DNA from: Neoceratodus forsteri
Lineage: Eukaryota > Chordata > Ceratodontiformes > Ceratodontidae
Length of the DNA: 64,000 nucleotides
Assembly: GCA_016271365.2 (NCBI GenBank)
Contig: CM028131.1
Coordinates: 281,726,001 to 281,790,000 of the forward strand
Reading direction: 5' to 3'
This document shows, piece after piece, positions 1-10,557 of the stretch. The position numbers and the translations under genes were made by a program. How positions within the stretch are numbered: the stretch's first letter is position 1; every line of letters starts with the position of its first letter. The notes under the pieces are model-generated. The model did not search any database. It saw nothing but the letters and a program-made list of their open reading frames with translations, and was not told where the DNA came from.

Positions 1-744
1 CTCAGTGGTCCACTCCTTCAAGCATGCTCTTCCCTGAGTCCTTGACACACACAGTCTGTCCCCAGAGTGCTTCCGGTTATTCCTTACCTCAACCACCTCC
101 ATGGAGCACCTGCACAGCGGAGATCTGCCTGTGAGTCCAGGACCTGGAAGGCTTTGGAGTGGCCATCATCTAGTCCCACTGAGGGATTTTTCTGTTTTTC
201 TGTGGTTCCTTGTCCCAGACCCCTGGGACGCTGGCGCAAGGACATATGTCCAGAGAGGTGATGTGCAGACACGTCTCCTCCCAAGCGCCTGACAGCGTCC
301 CCCCCCCCGACTCTGGTGAACGGAGTCGTTAGAACCCCAGAGAGCCCATGCTTCCACCGGCTTTCTTGGGGATGTCGGGTACACTGGGCACCCCTGGTAT
401 ACCTCCCCAGAGGGAGGAAAGCGTCCATTGGGATGCTCAATCCTCCCTCTCCTTGCCGACCCCCGCTGACCCAGGTTCGTTCCCGAACCTGGGTCACTGG
501 TGCAGCGCGAGGTGTGGCGTCCAGCGTCTCAACCCTCAGCGCCACCGGGCCGGCTGAGAGTAGGAGATTGTTAAAGCAGGGTTTCTGCAAGTGATGAATC
601 TCCTGATGGTCTCAAGGAATATTTCTGCAGCTGCAGCTTATGGCCATGTATGGAATACCTTCTCTGTTTGGCCCAGAAAGAGGTGTCAGGGTTTCTTAAA
701 CTATAGTTTCGATTTATGTATGGATTCGTGTGTATGTATAGGAA
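1..744. other. Left-edge stretch without recognisable gene
   Basis: I see no gene here. Several open frames cross the stretch on both strands, but they are Pro/Arg/Ser-rich, overlap one another and contain no family motif. The only structures are a C-run near 301, the SINE-like unit at about 440-562 and a perfect 12-bp stem with a 4-nt loop at 468-495. Bases after about 600 look like eroded repeat leading into the CR1 fragment that starts near 745. Confidence 0.5.
440..562 (-). repeat. Possible tRNA-derived SINE-like unit (copy 1)
   Basis: On the minus strand this stretch reads as a Pol III-like head with an A-box-like GTGGCGCTGAGGGTTGAG segment and, about 50 bases further on, a B-box-like GGTTCGGGAAC segment. 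A related minus-strand segment recurs at about 3060-3200, where the shared core is CTCAACCCTC followed by CGCCAC and GGGCCG on the plus strand. The B-box sits inside a perfect 12-bp inverted repeat (468-479 / 484-495). No A-rich tail is obvious. It may instead be another short interspersed repeat. Confidence 0.3.
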
Positions 745-1975
745 CAGTGTGGATTCTTTCCGGAGATCGTGGCAGTCCAACCTCAGAGTTTTATGACTGG
801 GTGATCGGGCCTTGGACAGACATAGGCTGGTGGACGTCCTATACCTAGACTTCAGCAAGGCGTTTGATTCAGTACCACATTATGGGCTGATAAAAAGCTG
901 GGCGAGATAGGGGTGGGAGGACAGAGCCAGGGTGTGAAAAATTGGCTCACGGGCGCGACAGAGTGTAATGGTGGGTGGGATACTCTCCTCCCAGGAAGGT
1001 AATCAGTGGGGTCCCACAGGGTTCGGTATTGGGGCCACTCTTGTTCAATGCCTATGTCTCGGATATAGGGAGGGGGTTATGAATAGGTTGAGTCTCTTTG
1101 CGGACGATTCAAAAGTGGGAGCACTGGTGGATTGTGAAGAAGTGAGGGAGGCGGTCCAGGGGGATCTGGATACCCTGGAGGGGTTATTAAGGAGGTGGGA
1201 CTGAAATTTAATGCCAGGAAATGTAAGGTACTACATTTGGGGGTAAAACCCAGGTCATGAATACACTCGGATGGGGGTGTCACCGTGATGCACATTGGGA
1301 GAAAGGGATTTAGGGTGGTGATAGACGCCAAATGAATAACTCTGAAAACTGTAGAAGAACTGCAGCGAAGCAAACAGGATACTGGGCTGCATAGCCAGAG
1401 GAATTACATCCAGAAGAGGGAGATGATCCTCCCTCTGTATAATGCCTTGGTCAGGCCACAGCTTGAGTACTGTGTAGAGTTCTGGAGACCTCATTTGAAG
1501 AAGGACATAGCGCTGCTGGAGAGGGTCCAGAGGAGAGCGACCAGGATGATTCAGGACATGGAGGGAAAGCCTTATGAGGAGAGACTGGAAGAGCTTGGGC
1601 TTTACTCACTGGAGGAGAGGAGGGACAGGGGAGATATGATAGAGGTTTTCAGATATATAAAAGGAATAACCAGGAGTGAAACCAAGGAGCTTTTTAGGCT
1701 AAAGAAGGTGGGAACAACCAGGGGCCATGAGTGGAAGCTAAAGGGGGAGGAACTACAGGGAGGAGCGTAGGAGGCATTTTTTCACTGAGAGGGTGGTGGA
1801 GGGGGGCACAGTGGAGGGATTCAAGAAGAGGTGGGACAGGTACAAGGGGAAACTGAAACTAAAGAAGACCCTTTTGGGGGCTGGGGATGGTGGTAAGGCG
1901 AGCAACCACTAGGTTGCTGGCTTTCGAGCAGACAAGACGGACCATTTGGCTTTTTAGTATTTTAGAATGTTAGTA
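745..1975 (+). mobile_element. CR1-type LINE, 5'-truncated, sense (alpha-like 3' half)
   Basis: This is the C-terminal half of a CR1-clade reverse transcriptase plus its 3' end. The frames carry a palm block with LDFSKAFDSV near 850, LFADDSKVGALVD near 1100, and the CR1 thumb/C-terminal block (LVRPQLEYCVEFWRPHLKKD, then LERVQRRATRMIQ) at 1423-1770, ending in FFTERVVE. Several frameshifts and stops break it, so it is a dead copy. Its last 60 bases resemble, in reverse complement, the 3' end at 7909 of CR1-alpha, so the two are probably the same subfamily. It begins abruptly inside the RT, as 5'-truncated LINE insertions do. Confidence 0.85.
1423..1770 (+). pseudogene. CR1 reverse transcriptase C-terminal fragment
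   Basis: This is the longest intact frame (115 aa) of the CR1 fragment around it. It contains the signature C-terminal block of CR1 ORF2 (LEYCVEFWRPHLKKDIALLE, RVQRRATRMIQ, YEERLEELGLYSLEERRDRG). In CR1 elements this region follows the RT thumb and is needed for target-primed reverse transcription. The catalytic palm lies upstream in another frame, so the protein cannot be active. The apparent start codon is internal and has no meaning for translation of the original element. Confidence 0.8.
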
Positions 1976-2148
1976 TAGTTCTGCAGATATTGGATTTCCT
2001 GTAGTCGGGTAGACAAAAGTCTTGCATTGAGCACACCGTGAGACCAGGTGTCTGCGCTCCTGTCTGCCCTGCAGTCATCCATAGGCTTGTTCCTGGGACC
2101 CAGTTTGGATGTTTTCCATTTTAGTATGGTCAGCAGAAGCTGACCGTT

Positions 2149-2484
2149 TTGATCTCTGATGACCCCATGGGACCTGAATCGGAGTTGAATGGTCTGTGCT
2201 GGGCACCTTTCGAGTCTCTTTCATCTGTGCTTTTGGACATCCTGTCCTACAAGGTGCGTTCTTTATTTACAATCTGTTCATCTAGAAGGATTGGCGAACA
2301 TCAGGCACTATCTCATGAAGAGGCTTACCTTACTGTACATAAGGAAAAGGTAGTTTTGAGGATGTGTCTGTTTTTTGTGCCTAAGATCCCTATAGTTTTT
2401 CATGTAAATCAGGAAATCTGTCTACTGTCTTTCAGTCCCAGGCTGGCAAATTTGAAAGAGAATAAACTGGATTTGCACAGGTAG
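2149..2484 (+). pseudogene. Fossil DIRS-type tyrosine recombinase fragment
   Basis: A 111-aa frame contains SRRIGEHQALS, then HKEKVVLRMC, then FVPKIPIVFHVNQE. These align in order and spacing with the recombinase of the DIRS copies in this window, which reads SARRISELQALS, HRDKVVLRTN and FPKVVSDFHLNQ at 52170-52320. The block includes the first catalytic Arg of tyrosine recombinases (the RIGE position). The HxxR box and the tyrosine are missing. Flanking sequence shows no DIRS repeat, so this is an old, isolated remnant. The divergence suggests a third, older family. Identification rests on motif order within this window. Confidence 0.6.
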
Positions 2485-2509
2485 TCGGACTTAACGGAAA
2501 AGAACAGTT

Positions 2510-2650
2510 CAGAAAATTGGAGAGTGAGTTTGTTCTGTGCTTGTGCACAGCTTTACACCCTCCCCCATCCTTTTCTCTGTCCTTGTGTTCTTGTTCCTTA
2601 TGTGCATCCTTGCACTTTTTGGGATTGATTTCAAGTACAGTCATTAGTAT
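2510..2650 (-). mobile_element. CR1 fragment, antisense
   Basis: The stretch matches, with many changes, the antisense CR1 segment at about 20630-20740. It has the same order of a CTTTACAC-like start, a TCTGTCCTTG word, a TTCC-TATGTGCATC word and an ATTGATTTCAA word. In the minus-strand frame this corresponds to the FNAKKCKVMHIG region just after the RT catalytic box; here it reads as INPKKCKDAHK. It is a short, old remnant. Confidence 0.6.
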
Positions 2651-3527
2651 CAGTACCTTCCCCATAAGCTGCTCTAAAGAGCCTTCAGTTTTTTTGTTTT
2701 TTTTGTTTTTAGTTTGTTTCTCCTTTGGGTCCCCACCAGTTGGCATCTATCTTTCAGCCACCTGTCCAGCCCTGCAGCCTGACATCAGGCAGCTAGCCCC
2801 TTCTTCCCCCACAGTTTACCCTCCGTGGCAGGGCGGTGAGGAGCCCCCCCCTTGCTCGACTCACCTTGACCAGGATTCGGATTCCAGGGAGCACCATTCA
2901 GGGTGAGAGCCTACAGCGAGTGGCTGCCTTCATCCTGCTCGACCTGGGACCTCTTTTCTCCTTATTCTGTGTTTCCCCCGGGTGGAGCGTGCAATATTGG
3001 CAATGGCCGTGCCATGCGCTTCACCCCCCCCCCTTTGCTGGTAACAGGCTCTTGGCACACTGTCACCCAGCAACTGCTAGGTGTCAGGGAAGCGCCGAGC
3101 TTGTGTCCCCTCCTCCCAGTGACCTGTGTGATGGCAGGAGGTAAGACACGGATGCCTCAACCCTCTACGCCACTGGGCCGCAGAGCCTGCCCTTTTAATT
3201 TTTTTTTTTAAGTTTATACTTTCTGACATCTTGTCACCCACTGTTTTCAAAATGTGTTTCATAGTCGCCAGATGCCAGCTGGTATTTGAAATAAGCCCAT
3301 CCACCAATGGCAAGGTGAAACCCTTGGATGGGAAACTGCTCTGTTAAATATAACTCTCATCTGAGCTACACAATGTTTCTCTCTCTCTAGCCATGTTTAC
3401 ACTGCCACCTTTGCAGTGAATCATCCTGTGCACATGGTTTGATGTGCTGTGTTGGCAGTGTGCACACTTATTGGACCATGCTAGGAGCACTTTGGAGCCT
3501 CATTTTATTCTGGCACAGAGTGGATAA
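2651..3527. other. Intergenic stretch, no gene seen
   Basis: No coding frame with recognisable motifs occurs here. It holds a T-rich patch near 2690-2710, a C-run near 3026, the SINE-like unit at about 3060-3200 and a (CT)n patch near 3376. A frame at 2517-2906 is Ser/Pro/Cys-rich and featureless. Confidence 0.5.
3060..3200 (-). repeat. Possible tRNA-derived SINE-like unit (copy 2)
   Basis: This is the second copy of the minus-strand unit described at 440-562. On the minus strand it begins GGCTCTGCGGCCCAGTGGCG and continues with an A-box-like TGGCGTAGAGG. The B-box region is less clear than in copy 1. A run of T at 3198-3211 on the plus strand lies at the side that would be the 5' end, so it is not a poly-A tail of this orientation. 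The assignment is tentative. Confidence 0.3.
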
Positions 3528-4025
3528 CATAGTAACGTAGTAATTAATGGCAGATAAGGACTGCCAGGCCCACCTAGTCTGCCCATTTTCCCTGCATCAG
3601 CAGTCGCTGACCCTTCTTGGTCATTGGCTTTCACCTCCCTTTCCCATTTCTAGGGCTCCCTTGTGCCTGTCCCATGCGTATGTTAGAATCCCCCACTGTG
3701 CTGGCTTCCACCACCTCCTGGAGTAGTTTATACCATGCATTCACCACCCTTTCTGTGAAGAAAACTTCCTCACATTCCCCTTTATCCTACTCCCTCTAAT
3801 CTCATATCATGCCCCCTTGTCCTTGTAGATCTCCTATATTGAAAGATGTCACCCACCTGGACTCTGTTGATACTTGAAGGTTTCAGTCATATCTCCCTGC
3901 TCCTGCCTCCCTTCCAGTGTATACATATTGAGGTCTTTCAGTCTCTTCATTATGTCTTCTGGTCAGCAAGCCCTTACCATTTTAGTTGCCCTCTGTGGAC
4001 CGCCTCTACTCCTGGCTTAATGCGT
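3528..4025 (-). mobile_element. CR1 3' end, antisense
   Basis: Read on the minus strand, this is the C-terminal end of CR1 ORF2 and its 3' UTR. The plus strand begins with the typical ATAACATAGTAACGTAGTAA motif and GGCAGATAAGGAC, then CAGTCTGCCC-like words, followed by the antisense of FFTERVV, of the LEERR block and of the RRATKM block. It is one of at least six antisense CR1 3' ends in the window and is heavily mutated. Confidence 0.8.
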
Positions 4026-4546
4026 TTTTAATTAGTTTTTGCTTACTCAGGTAAGTGTACTAGACAAAAAATCCTTGCCTATTTTCAGGCAAGGCCCAGG
4101 AGGAAAGCAGTTATAGACAGAGGAAACAGCAAATTTAGGGGAACAGTACATTACATATTTTAGTGCGAGGATTAGCAGAAACTTGACAAACTAAATCAGT
4201 CATTTCAGCAGTGCAAGACCTCCTCAGTAGCAGTGAACCAAACCAGTGACATTATACACCCGCACAGTAGAATATGCCCAGACTGCGACAGGGCTGAATA
4301 AAGCACTGTCCCATTTGTTATGCAGAAAGAGTTTAAATGCAAGGATCTGTTCTTTCCGCTCCTTTTCTGTCTCTGTCTCTCTGGTTGTGCAACTAAATGT
4401 TCTTGCAGACCTAGGAACTGATCACTCCAGTGGTTTCCTGATTCTCCGTCTCTTGCTATCTTTCTGCCTTCCTTGCTTTTCTGTTTCTTTCTTTCCTCCC
4501 TTGCATTTCTGTGGTTATAAAAAATATGTGAATCTCTGTGTAAAAC
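4026..4546. other. Stretch without recognisable feature
   Basis: The stretch is AT-rich and contains opposing open frames of 119-132 codons (4205-4605) with no domain motif. I see no repeat that recurs elsewhere in the window. It may be unique host DNA or a decayed element. Confidence 0.4.
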
Positions 4547-5060
4547 TGTATGTGATACTGGGATCCCTTTGTTTAACACTGTATATAGTGGTACTGTTGA
4601 CATGATTGCAAAAAAACTATTTGGAACTCAAGGGATTAAACTGAGATACTGGTGTGCAGACTTTACAGAGCTGTCAACAAGAGTTCAGTTCTGGGTCATT
4701 ATGTTCTTTTTGCTGCACCTGCGAGAACATTGGAAAATGACAAGAACATTCTGTAAACTTACAAGAACATTCTCAGAATAAACAGGCTCTCAACAATTTC
4801 CCAGGCAAACTTATAAAAAGAGCAGCAATGCTTTCGCTGGAGAGACAAGAAGAGTGAGAGAGATGAGAGACTGAAACTTGAATAAAGAGATATCCACAGA
4901 AGAAGGACTTAGTTTTCTCTGTTTGTACCGCCTTTGTAATAGTTATACTGAATAACTTTATTTTTATTTTGCTGTTCTTAGAGAAAATAAAACGTTATTA
5001 GTGAATTTGAAGACTGCTCTTGGTTTTCCTATTTTCCTGATCTCAGCCTCAACCCACACA
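4547..5060 (+). mobile_element. Possible solo LTR of a retrovirus-like element
   Basis: The segment has LTR-like order. It starts TGTATGTG, has a TATAAAAA box at 4812-4819, polyadenylation signals AATAAA at 4881 and 4986, a short U/T-rich region after the second, and an end in CACA. The word GTAAA occurs just before the proposed start (4540-4544) and just after the end (5061-5065), which could be a 5-bp target duplication, although two bases lie between the first copy and TG. No gag, pol or env frame is present. The call rests on signal order only. Confidence 0.35.
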
Positions 5061-6310
5061 GTAAAGTGCTTTAAAATTTGGGAGAGACATGCTAAGTAGG
5101 TGCCCCAGGAATTAGTATACATGTGCATCTGTCAGAGCCTAAGAGGGAGGCATGGAGCTCATTCGTAAATACCTGGTGAGATTTGGAGTGCCTAACAGAT
5201 GAAGGCAGGGTGTTCCAAAGCTTGGGAGCAGACGCAGCGAAGGCTTGTTCACCCATTTTCGTAACACACTTTGGTACTGCAAGAAGAAACTTTTTGGCTG
5301 ACCTCAGCGTGGTAGGCCTGTGTTGCTTGATTTAACATGCAGGCCAGAGATTCTGGTGTACCAGTTCTAATGATCTGTATCCTACATTCAGCGATGTGTA
5401 TATGATAGGGAGGTAGAGAGCCAGCCCAGTCTTGAGTATAGTATACAGCGTGGATCCATCTGGGTACTGAGAGAGCAAAGTGGCAGATGTTGTAGCGTGT
5501 GTCCCATTTTGCAGTACCCTTTGTTATTTTCATCAGGGTATGTCGTTATGCCATAGGTTAGGCTAAGTCTAAGAACCTCCTAAGCAATGGCCAGTTTAGG
5601 GTCTGTGTTTAGAGAAGACCTAATTTATAGGCCAGCTCTAGCTTTGTATTTACAGCTTTGGTATGTGGTGGTTATGTGCTGATTTAAAATCCAGTGAAGG
5701 GTCAAGTGTTATTCCTAGGTATCTGAAGGAGTCAACCACTTCAAGCAGAGTGCCATCCGGCCTGGAATTGACAGAGTGGATGCATTTGCTTTAACCCTGG
5801 GTGCTGAGCCAAATATGATTGCAAATGTGTTCTTGTCATTCAGTAGTAGTTTGTTGTGTGTTAGCCAGTATGTAGATAAACAAAACCGTCTTTAGTATAG
5901 AATTTATAGTGGTTAAGTCCTTGGCACTGGTGTACAGAACCATGTCGTCTCCATACAGAATAGTGGAGGAGGACCCAGACATCATTGGCATCCTGTTTAC
6001 GAACAGAGAGAAGAGCAGTAGGCCGAGGATGGATCCTTGAGGTACCCCGACACTGGTGGGGAGAGAGAGAGAGAGAGATCAGATTTGCATTTATGTAATT
6101 GCAGGAATTGCCTTCATCCAGTGAGGTAGCAGTCAAACCGGGAAGTAGAGTCCTGAGAGAAATCGAGTGTAGCCAGTTTTGATGGTAGCAAGAGGTGATC
6201 CACCAGGTCAAATGCCTTTAAGTCTGCAAAAACTGCACCTCTGCATAATCCCTTGTCCATGGCCAGTTTTACGTCATTTGTAAATTTGATGAAAGCCATG
6301 ATGTGATTCT
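5061..6310 (-). pseudogene. Antisense LINE reverse transcriptase fossil (not CR1 subfamily of this window)
   Basis: On the minus strand, broken frames read from right to left as follows. RT palm motif A region: GAVFADLKAFDLVDHLLL and FSQDSTSRFDCYL (6114-6299). A GVPQGSIL-type block lies at about 6025-6050. Motif C reads ILYGDDMVLYTSA at about 5930-5965, where Gly replaces the usual Ala before DD. A C-terminal tail continues to about 5100. The wording differs from the CR1 copies nearby and looks closer to L2/Rex-like LINEs. A (GA)n run at 6059-6078 sits inside it. At least three frameshifts make it a pseudogene. Confidence 0.65.
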
Positions 6311-6354
6311 TACTGAATCAATGTTGTGCTGGAGAAAATAAGTTATTCTGTTGA

Positions 6355-6735
6355 AGATGTGGCCTCCAAAACTGTACTCCAGATGAGGCCTCACCAGTGT
6401 TTTGTACAGTGGCATCACCACCTTCCTATTTCTGTTAGTAATACCCTTTCCTATGCACCCTAACACCCCACTGGTCCTCCCCACTGCCTTGTGTCATTGC
6501 TTGGCCAACTTTAGGTCATCTGAGATGATTATCCCTAGACCCTTTTCTTCTCTGGGGACTATTAGCGTCCCCCATCCATCCTGTAACTCTCCACAGGAAT
6601 TCTGTGCCCCAGGTGCATGATTTTGTACTTCTTTGCGTTGAATTTTAATTGGCACATTTTGGACCATCTTTGCAGCTTACCTTGGTCCCTCCTCATTCTT
6701 TCGACCCCCCCCCCCCTTGGGAGTGTCTACCCGGT
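6355..6735 (-). mobile_element. CR1 fragment, antisense
   Basis: The plus strand reads as the reverse of the CR1 block from LVRPHLEYS-GGHIF (near 6360-6400) back through the RNRKVVMPLYKTL region and the DLGVIIS-like region, to the RT segment before it, ending at a C-run near 6707. It is interrupted by small indels. The left boundary meets the older LINE at about 6310. Confidence 0.75.
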
Positions 6736-7599
6736 TACAGATTGTTCTGAGGTGGACAGCCAAATAGAGAGGGCACTGGGTCACTGCTGGTGGGTGGGTG
6801 GTGTGGCCTAATTGCTCAGGGTGTCCCGGAGGGCTTCAGTCTGGGGGGTACCTATTCTTCAGTGGGTTGCCACTTGGGACTTCTGCTCTTTGGGCGCCAC
6901 TTGATTTGCCCGAGGAAGACACTGTGGTCCACTAGAGGAGCTGAATTCATTTACTGGACAACTTATTTTGTATTAAGATTTCGGATTAAACCTTTGAGTA
7001 CTTTTCTTTGGAAGCATTCAAGCTTGTTGGTTGTGGGCTGTGAGAGAGTCCCCGGAACCGTTTTATCTACTTTATAAACTAGCATTCGTTGCTGTGGTGT
7101 GAGCACAGCGATTTGGACATAAATTTGTGAGTTGTTGATGGGGGTGAGAGTCCCATCACTCCCAAAGATAAATCATTGAAATGCTGCTTGCTTAGCCCCA
7201 TTACGTTCTTAATTATTTAGTGTCTGTCAGACCGTCACTGTTTTAAGGGGTTTTATTTTGGGGTTGTGGGGATAATTTTGTTTGTTTTTACTTTGGATTA
7301 TTTCTTTTAGATATTTTTTGTTTTGTTGACTGTTGTGGTGAACCTGCACTGGTATGTGCTGGCAGCGAGCTCTTCCAGTCAGGTGCTGCTCTCCCTCTCA
7401 GCTTCGCGGCCTCCATCCTTTTGATTGCCCCCCGTTGCCCAGTGAGGTATATGGGCATTGTCGAACATTGCGGCTTGTTTGGACGAGGGGGGGAGCTGGG
7501 CAGGTGGATTGGGGTGGTGGGATCAGAGGTCACCCTGGGGTGAAACGAGTTCTGGAGAGTGGTCCTCCCTGTCTGGTTCCCACACCCAAGGGCTCCACC

Positions 7600-7880
7600 T
7601 TGTGTGGGCAGATGACACGGCCAACCTCGGTGGCCCATTTTTCGCAAGAGGTGTTATGCAATGCCAGGTTCATTAAAAACAAGACAGCAGTAATTGCTGA
7701 TCTTGTTGAGTCATCGGACCTGGCTTGCATCACCAAGCCTTGGCTGGATGAGAATGCGGGCCCAGTTCTTGAGTCTGCTGTTCTAGTCAGGTTCTCGGTG
7801 ATACCGCTCGAGGATGGATCGCAGGGGCAGGGGTGCTGCCATTTGTTTTAGAATGAAATTGGGCCTTGTAGATGTGCCAG
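7600..7880 (+). pseudogene. L2 endonuclease (APE) N-terminal part
   Basis: The frame contains CNARFIKNKTAVIADLVES, then DLACITKPWLDENAGPVLES. This is the L2-clade version of the AP-endonuclease opening: a Asn-rich start, then a T-x-W-L segment carrying the catalytic Glu region. Here the usual LTETWL reads ITKPWL, so the catalytic Glu is replaced by Lys. The frame then stops near 7849. The rest of the domain continues after the CR1 insertion at 15320. APE-type endonucleases nick target DNA to prime reverse transcription. This copy is inactive. Confidence 0.6.
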
Positions 7881-7908
7881 TGGGGAAGACCAAGTCCTCT
7901 GAGTGTAT
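7881..7908 (+). repeat. Direct repeat flanking CR1-alpha (left copy)
   Basis: A 28-bp segment beginning TGGGGAAGACCAAGT is repeated at 15291-15318 with 26 of 28 positions equal. The two copies bracket the antisense CR1 exactly and both belong to the L2 frame, so they are most simply a target-site duplication made when CR1-alpha inserted. Confidence 0.75.
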
Positions 7909-8570
7909 ATTAACATACTAAAACGGCAGCAGAATAGGCCTAACGGTCTTTCGTGTCTGCTCGTTTGGTCATCCCCCACCCTGGGAGCTGACCTTGCAGC
8001 CCCCCCTCGTCCTCTCTGGCTTCTCCCTTCCCAGTCCCGGATATTCCCACTGCACAGGACTTTTCGTCCATAACCCTTCTCCTGTACCTGTCCCACCCCT
8101 CCACCAGCCCCTGGGCGCGATTCCATGGCTCCACCACCCTCCCAGTGAAGTAGCACCTCCTTTTCTCTCCTGAATCTCCCTCCTCCAGCTTCCACCCATG
8201 CCCCAGTTGCCCCCCCCACCTTCCTTCGGAGCACCTTGACTGCTTCTCCCTGTTTAACCCCATCATGTACTTGAAGACCTCTATCATGTCCCCCGTCCCT
8301 TCTCTCTTCCAATGTGTACATATTTAGCTCTTCGAGCCTCTCCCTGTAGGTCCTGTCCCCCAAGCCCCAGATCATTTTGGTTGCCCTCCTCTGGACCCTT
8401 TCCAGGAGTTCAGTGTCCCTCCTTAAGTGTGGCCTCCAAAACTGCATGCAGTACTTGAGGTGCGGCCTCACCAAGCAGTTATACGGGGGGAGTATCACTT
8501 TTCTCCTTCTGGAGGTGATCCCCCTAGCGATGTATCCCAGCATCCTGTTGGCCTTGGCCGCTGCCCTCCC
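7909..8570 (-). mobile_element. CR1-alpha, antisense, 3' portion
   Basis: This is the 3' end and the ORF2 C-terminal region of CR1-alpha, which continues at 12326 after an insertion. Minus-strand frames (8582-7848) give GRAAAKANRMLGYIARGITS, LVRPHLKYCMQFWRPHLRRD, ERVQRRATKMIWG and LEELNMYTLEERRDGG, then shift frame. The terminal 3' segment at 7909-7975 resembles the 3' end of the sense copy at 1900-1975, so both belong to one subfamily. The element breaks off at 8570 exactly where CR1-beta begins. Confidence 0.85.
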
Positions 8571-8814
8571 ACATAGATACATAGACAGTGTTGGCAGATA
8601 AGGGCCTATGGCCCACCCAGTCTGCCCATTTAAGTTTGTAAGTTCAGTTTATGTTTTCCAAGAAGTCTGTTGCCCTTACCCTGACCTCCAGAATTCCTTT
8701 ATGTCTATCCATGCATTCTTAAATCCTGGATTGTTTCAGCCCCACCACTTCCTCTGGCAGGTGTTCCACTTGTCCACCACCCGCTCTGTGAAGAAATTCT
8801 TCCTCACGCTTCCT

Positions 8815-10330
8815 CTAAATCGCCCCTCCTCCAACTTCATCCCATGCCCCTAGTCCTGGAACATCTTTTTGCTTAAAAATAGTGCATTCCTGCACCCTGT
8901 TCCTCCTGTAAGATACTTGTATGTCTCTATCATATCCCTCTCCTCCCTCCTCCAGGGAGTACATGTTCAGTGCCTTCAACCTGTCCTCATAGGACTTGTG
9001 ATGCAATCCATACACCATCTTTGTTGCCCTCCTCTGAACCTTCTACCCTGTCTATGTCCTTACGTAGGTAAGGTCTCCAGAACTGCACAGTGTACTCCAG
9101 GTGCGGCTCACTAGTGTCTTGTATAGTGGAATTATGACCTCCTTTCCTGCTGGTGATGCCCTGCCTATGCATCCCAGCATCCTATTTGCTTTATCTGTTG
9201 CCTTGTCACACTGTTTCTGCCTTGAGGTCACCAGAGATGATTACCCAAAGATCCCTTTCCTGCTTGTGCATGCTATATCCTCACCCCCCAACTGATATAT
9301 TGTGCCAGGGTTTTGTGCCCCATATGCATTATCTTGCACTTCCTTGCATTGAATTTCAACTGCCAAACCCTGACCATTCTTCAAGTTTCTGCAGGTCCCT
9401 TCTCATTCTGTCTACACCCTCTGGTGTGTCTACTCTGTTACAGAGCTTTGTGTCATCAGCAACAGTGAAATTCTGCCTTCTAGGTCCCATGAATGTCACT
9501 GATGAAGATATTGAATAGTACCGGTCCCAGCACTGATCCCTGTGGTACCCCACTGGTCACTCTTCCCTCTGTGGAGTGACAGCCATTTACCACCACCCTC
9601 TGTGTCCTGCTGCCCAGCCAGTTACCTACCACGCACTACTGTCCTGCCCACACCCATATTCCCCAGTTTGTGCAATAGTCTTCTATGTGGCAGAGTGTCA
9701 AAGGCCTTGCTGAAGTCCCAGATAGACCATGTCCACTGCCCTCCCTGATCCACCTCCTAGTCACCCAGTCAAATTCAATGAGGTTGGTCTGACATGACCT
9801 TCCCTGGTGAAACCATGCTGCCTTGGGTCCTGTAGTCCATTGACAGCCAGATGTTCCACCAATCTCCTTCAGTAGTGCCTCCATGATCTTCCCCACTACT
9901 GAGGTGAGGCTGACGGGTCTGTAGTCTCGCTTCCTCTTTGTTCCCACCTTGTATAAGGGACTACATCTGCTATCCTCCAGTCTTTGGGTACCTCCTGTTT
10001 CTAGTGATCATTCAAACAGGATAGCAAGAGGTTCAGCCACCACCTCTCTAGTTCTTTAAGACCCTGAGACCCCATCTGGCCCCATTGCTTTATCAACTCT
10101 TATTACTTCCAGTTCCTTCAGGACCCTTTCTCATGTAAAGGACTTGTGTCCATTTCTGCACTATGCTCACCCTTTGTACTCCGCTCAGACCCATTACCTC
10201 CTCTTTCTCAGTAAAGACTGAGCAGAAATACCTGTTCAATATGTCAGCTTTACTGTTGTCATTCTCCACACAGCCCCCATCCTCCCCCTTCAGTCTCACT
10301 ATCCCTCCTTTGTCTTTCTTTTTCACTTAT
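8815..10330 (-). pseudogene. CR1-beta ORF2 reverse transcriptase, broken
   Basis: Minus-strand pieces in order are: SKADILNRYFCSVFTEKEEV (10326-10093), the entry to RT; YRPVSLTSVVGKIMEAL and GRSCQTNLIEFDWVTR (9947-9636), the RT finger/palm; an ADDTKLCNRVDTPEGVDRM block (9553-9356) carrying the catalytic Asp pair; and HLEYTVQFWRPYLRKDIDRV with LKALNMYSLEE (9172-8815). The enzyme copies the element RNA at the nicked target. At least five frame changes separate the blocks, so it is dead. Confidence 0.8.
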
Positions 10331-10557
10331 GTACCTGTAAAAGGTTTTGTCCTCTACCCACTGATTTTGCAATGTGTTCTTCTGTCTGAGCTTTGGCTTC
10401 CTTACTGACCTCCCTGCCTCCCTTTGCTTCTCCTGGTACTTCTCCTATCCCTTCTGCCTGTGTCTTTTGTACTGCCTGAATGCAATCTTTTTGGCTTTCT
10501 TTGCTACCTCTTTGAAAACCATAATGGTCTCTCTTCCTTTTCCTCTTGGTAACCTGC

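Larger units (their letters stand above)
6736..7908 (+). mobile_element. L2-type LINE, 5' part (left half of a split copy)
   Basis: The right end of this segment (7881-7908) is repeated with two mismatches at 15291-15318, where the same L2 reading frame continues, so 6736-7908 and 15291-17970 are two halves of one element. Only 7600-7880 shows coding motifs (endonuclease). The 6736-7350 portion has no recognisable frame and may be 5' UTR, ORF1 remnant or older DNA, so the left boundary is uncertain. Confidence 0.6.

Noticed and set aside
468..495. A perfect 12-bp stem-loop as a transcription terminator
   Set aside because: The context is vertebrate repeat DNA and no T-run follows. It lies at the B-box-like part of a SINE-like unit.
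84..590. A 168-codon minus-strand open frame at the left edge
   Set aside because: It overlaps several plus-strand frames of similar quality, spans a SINE-like segment and a hairpin, and shows no conserved motif.
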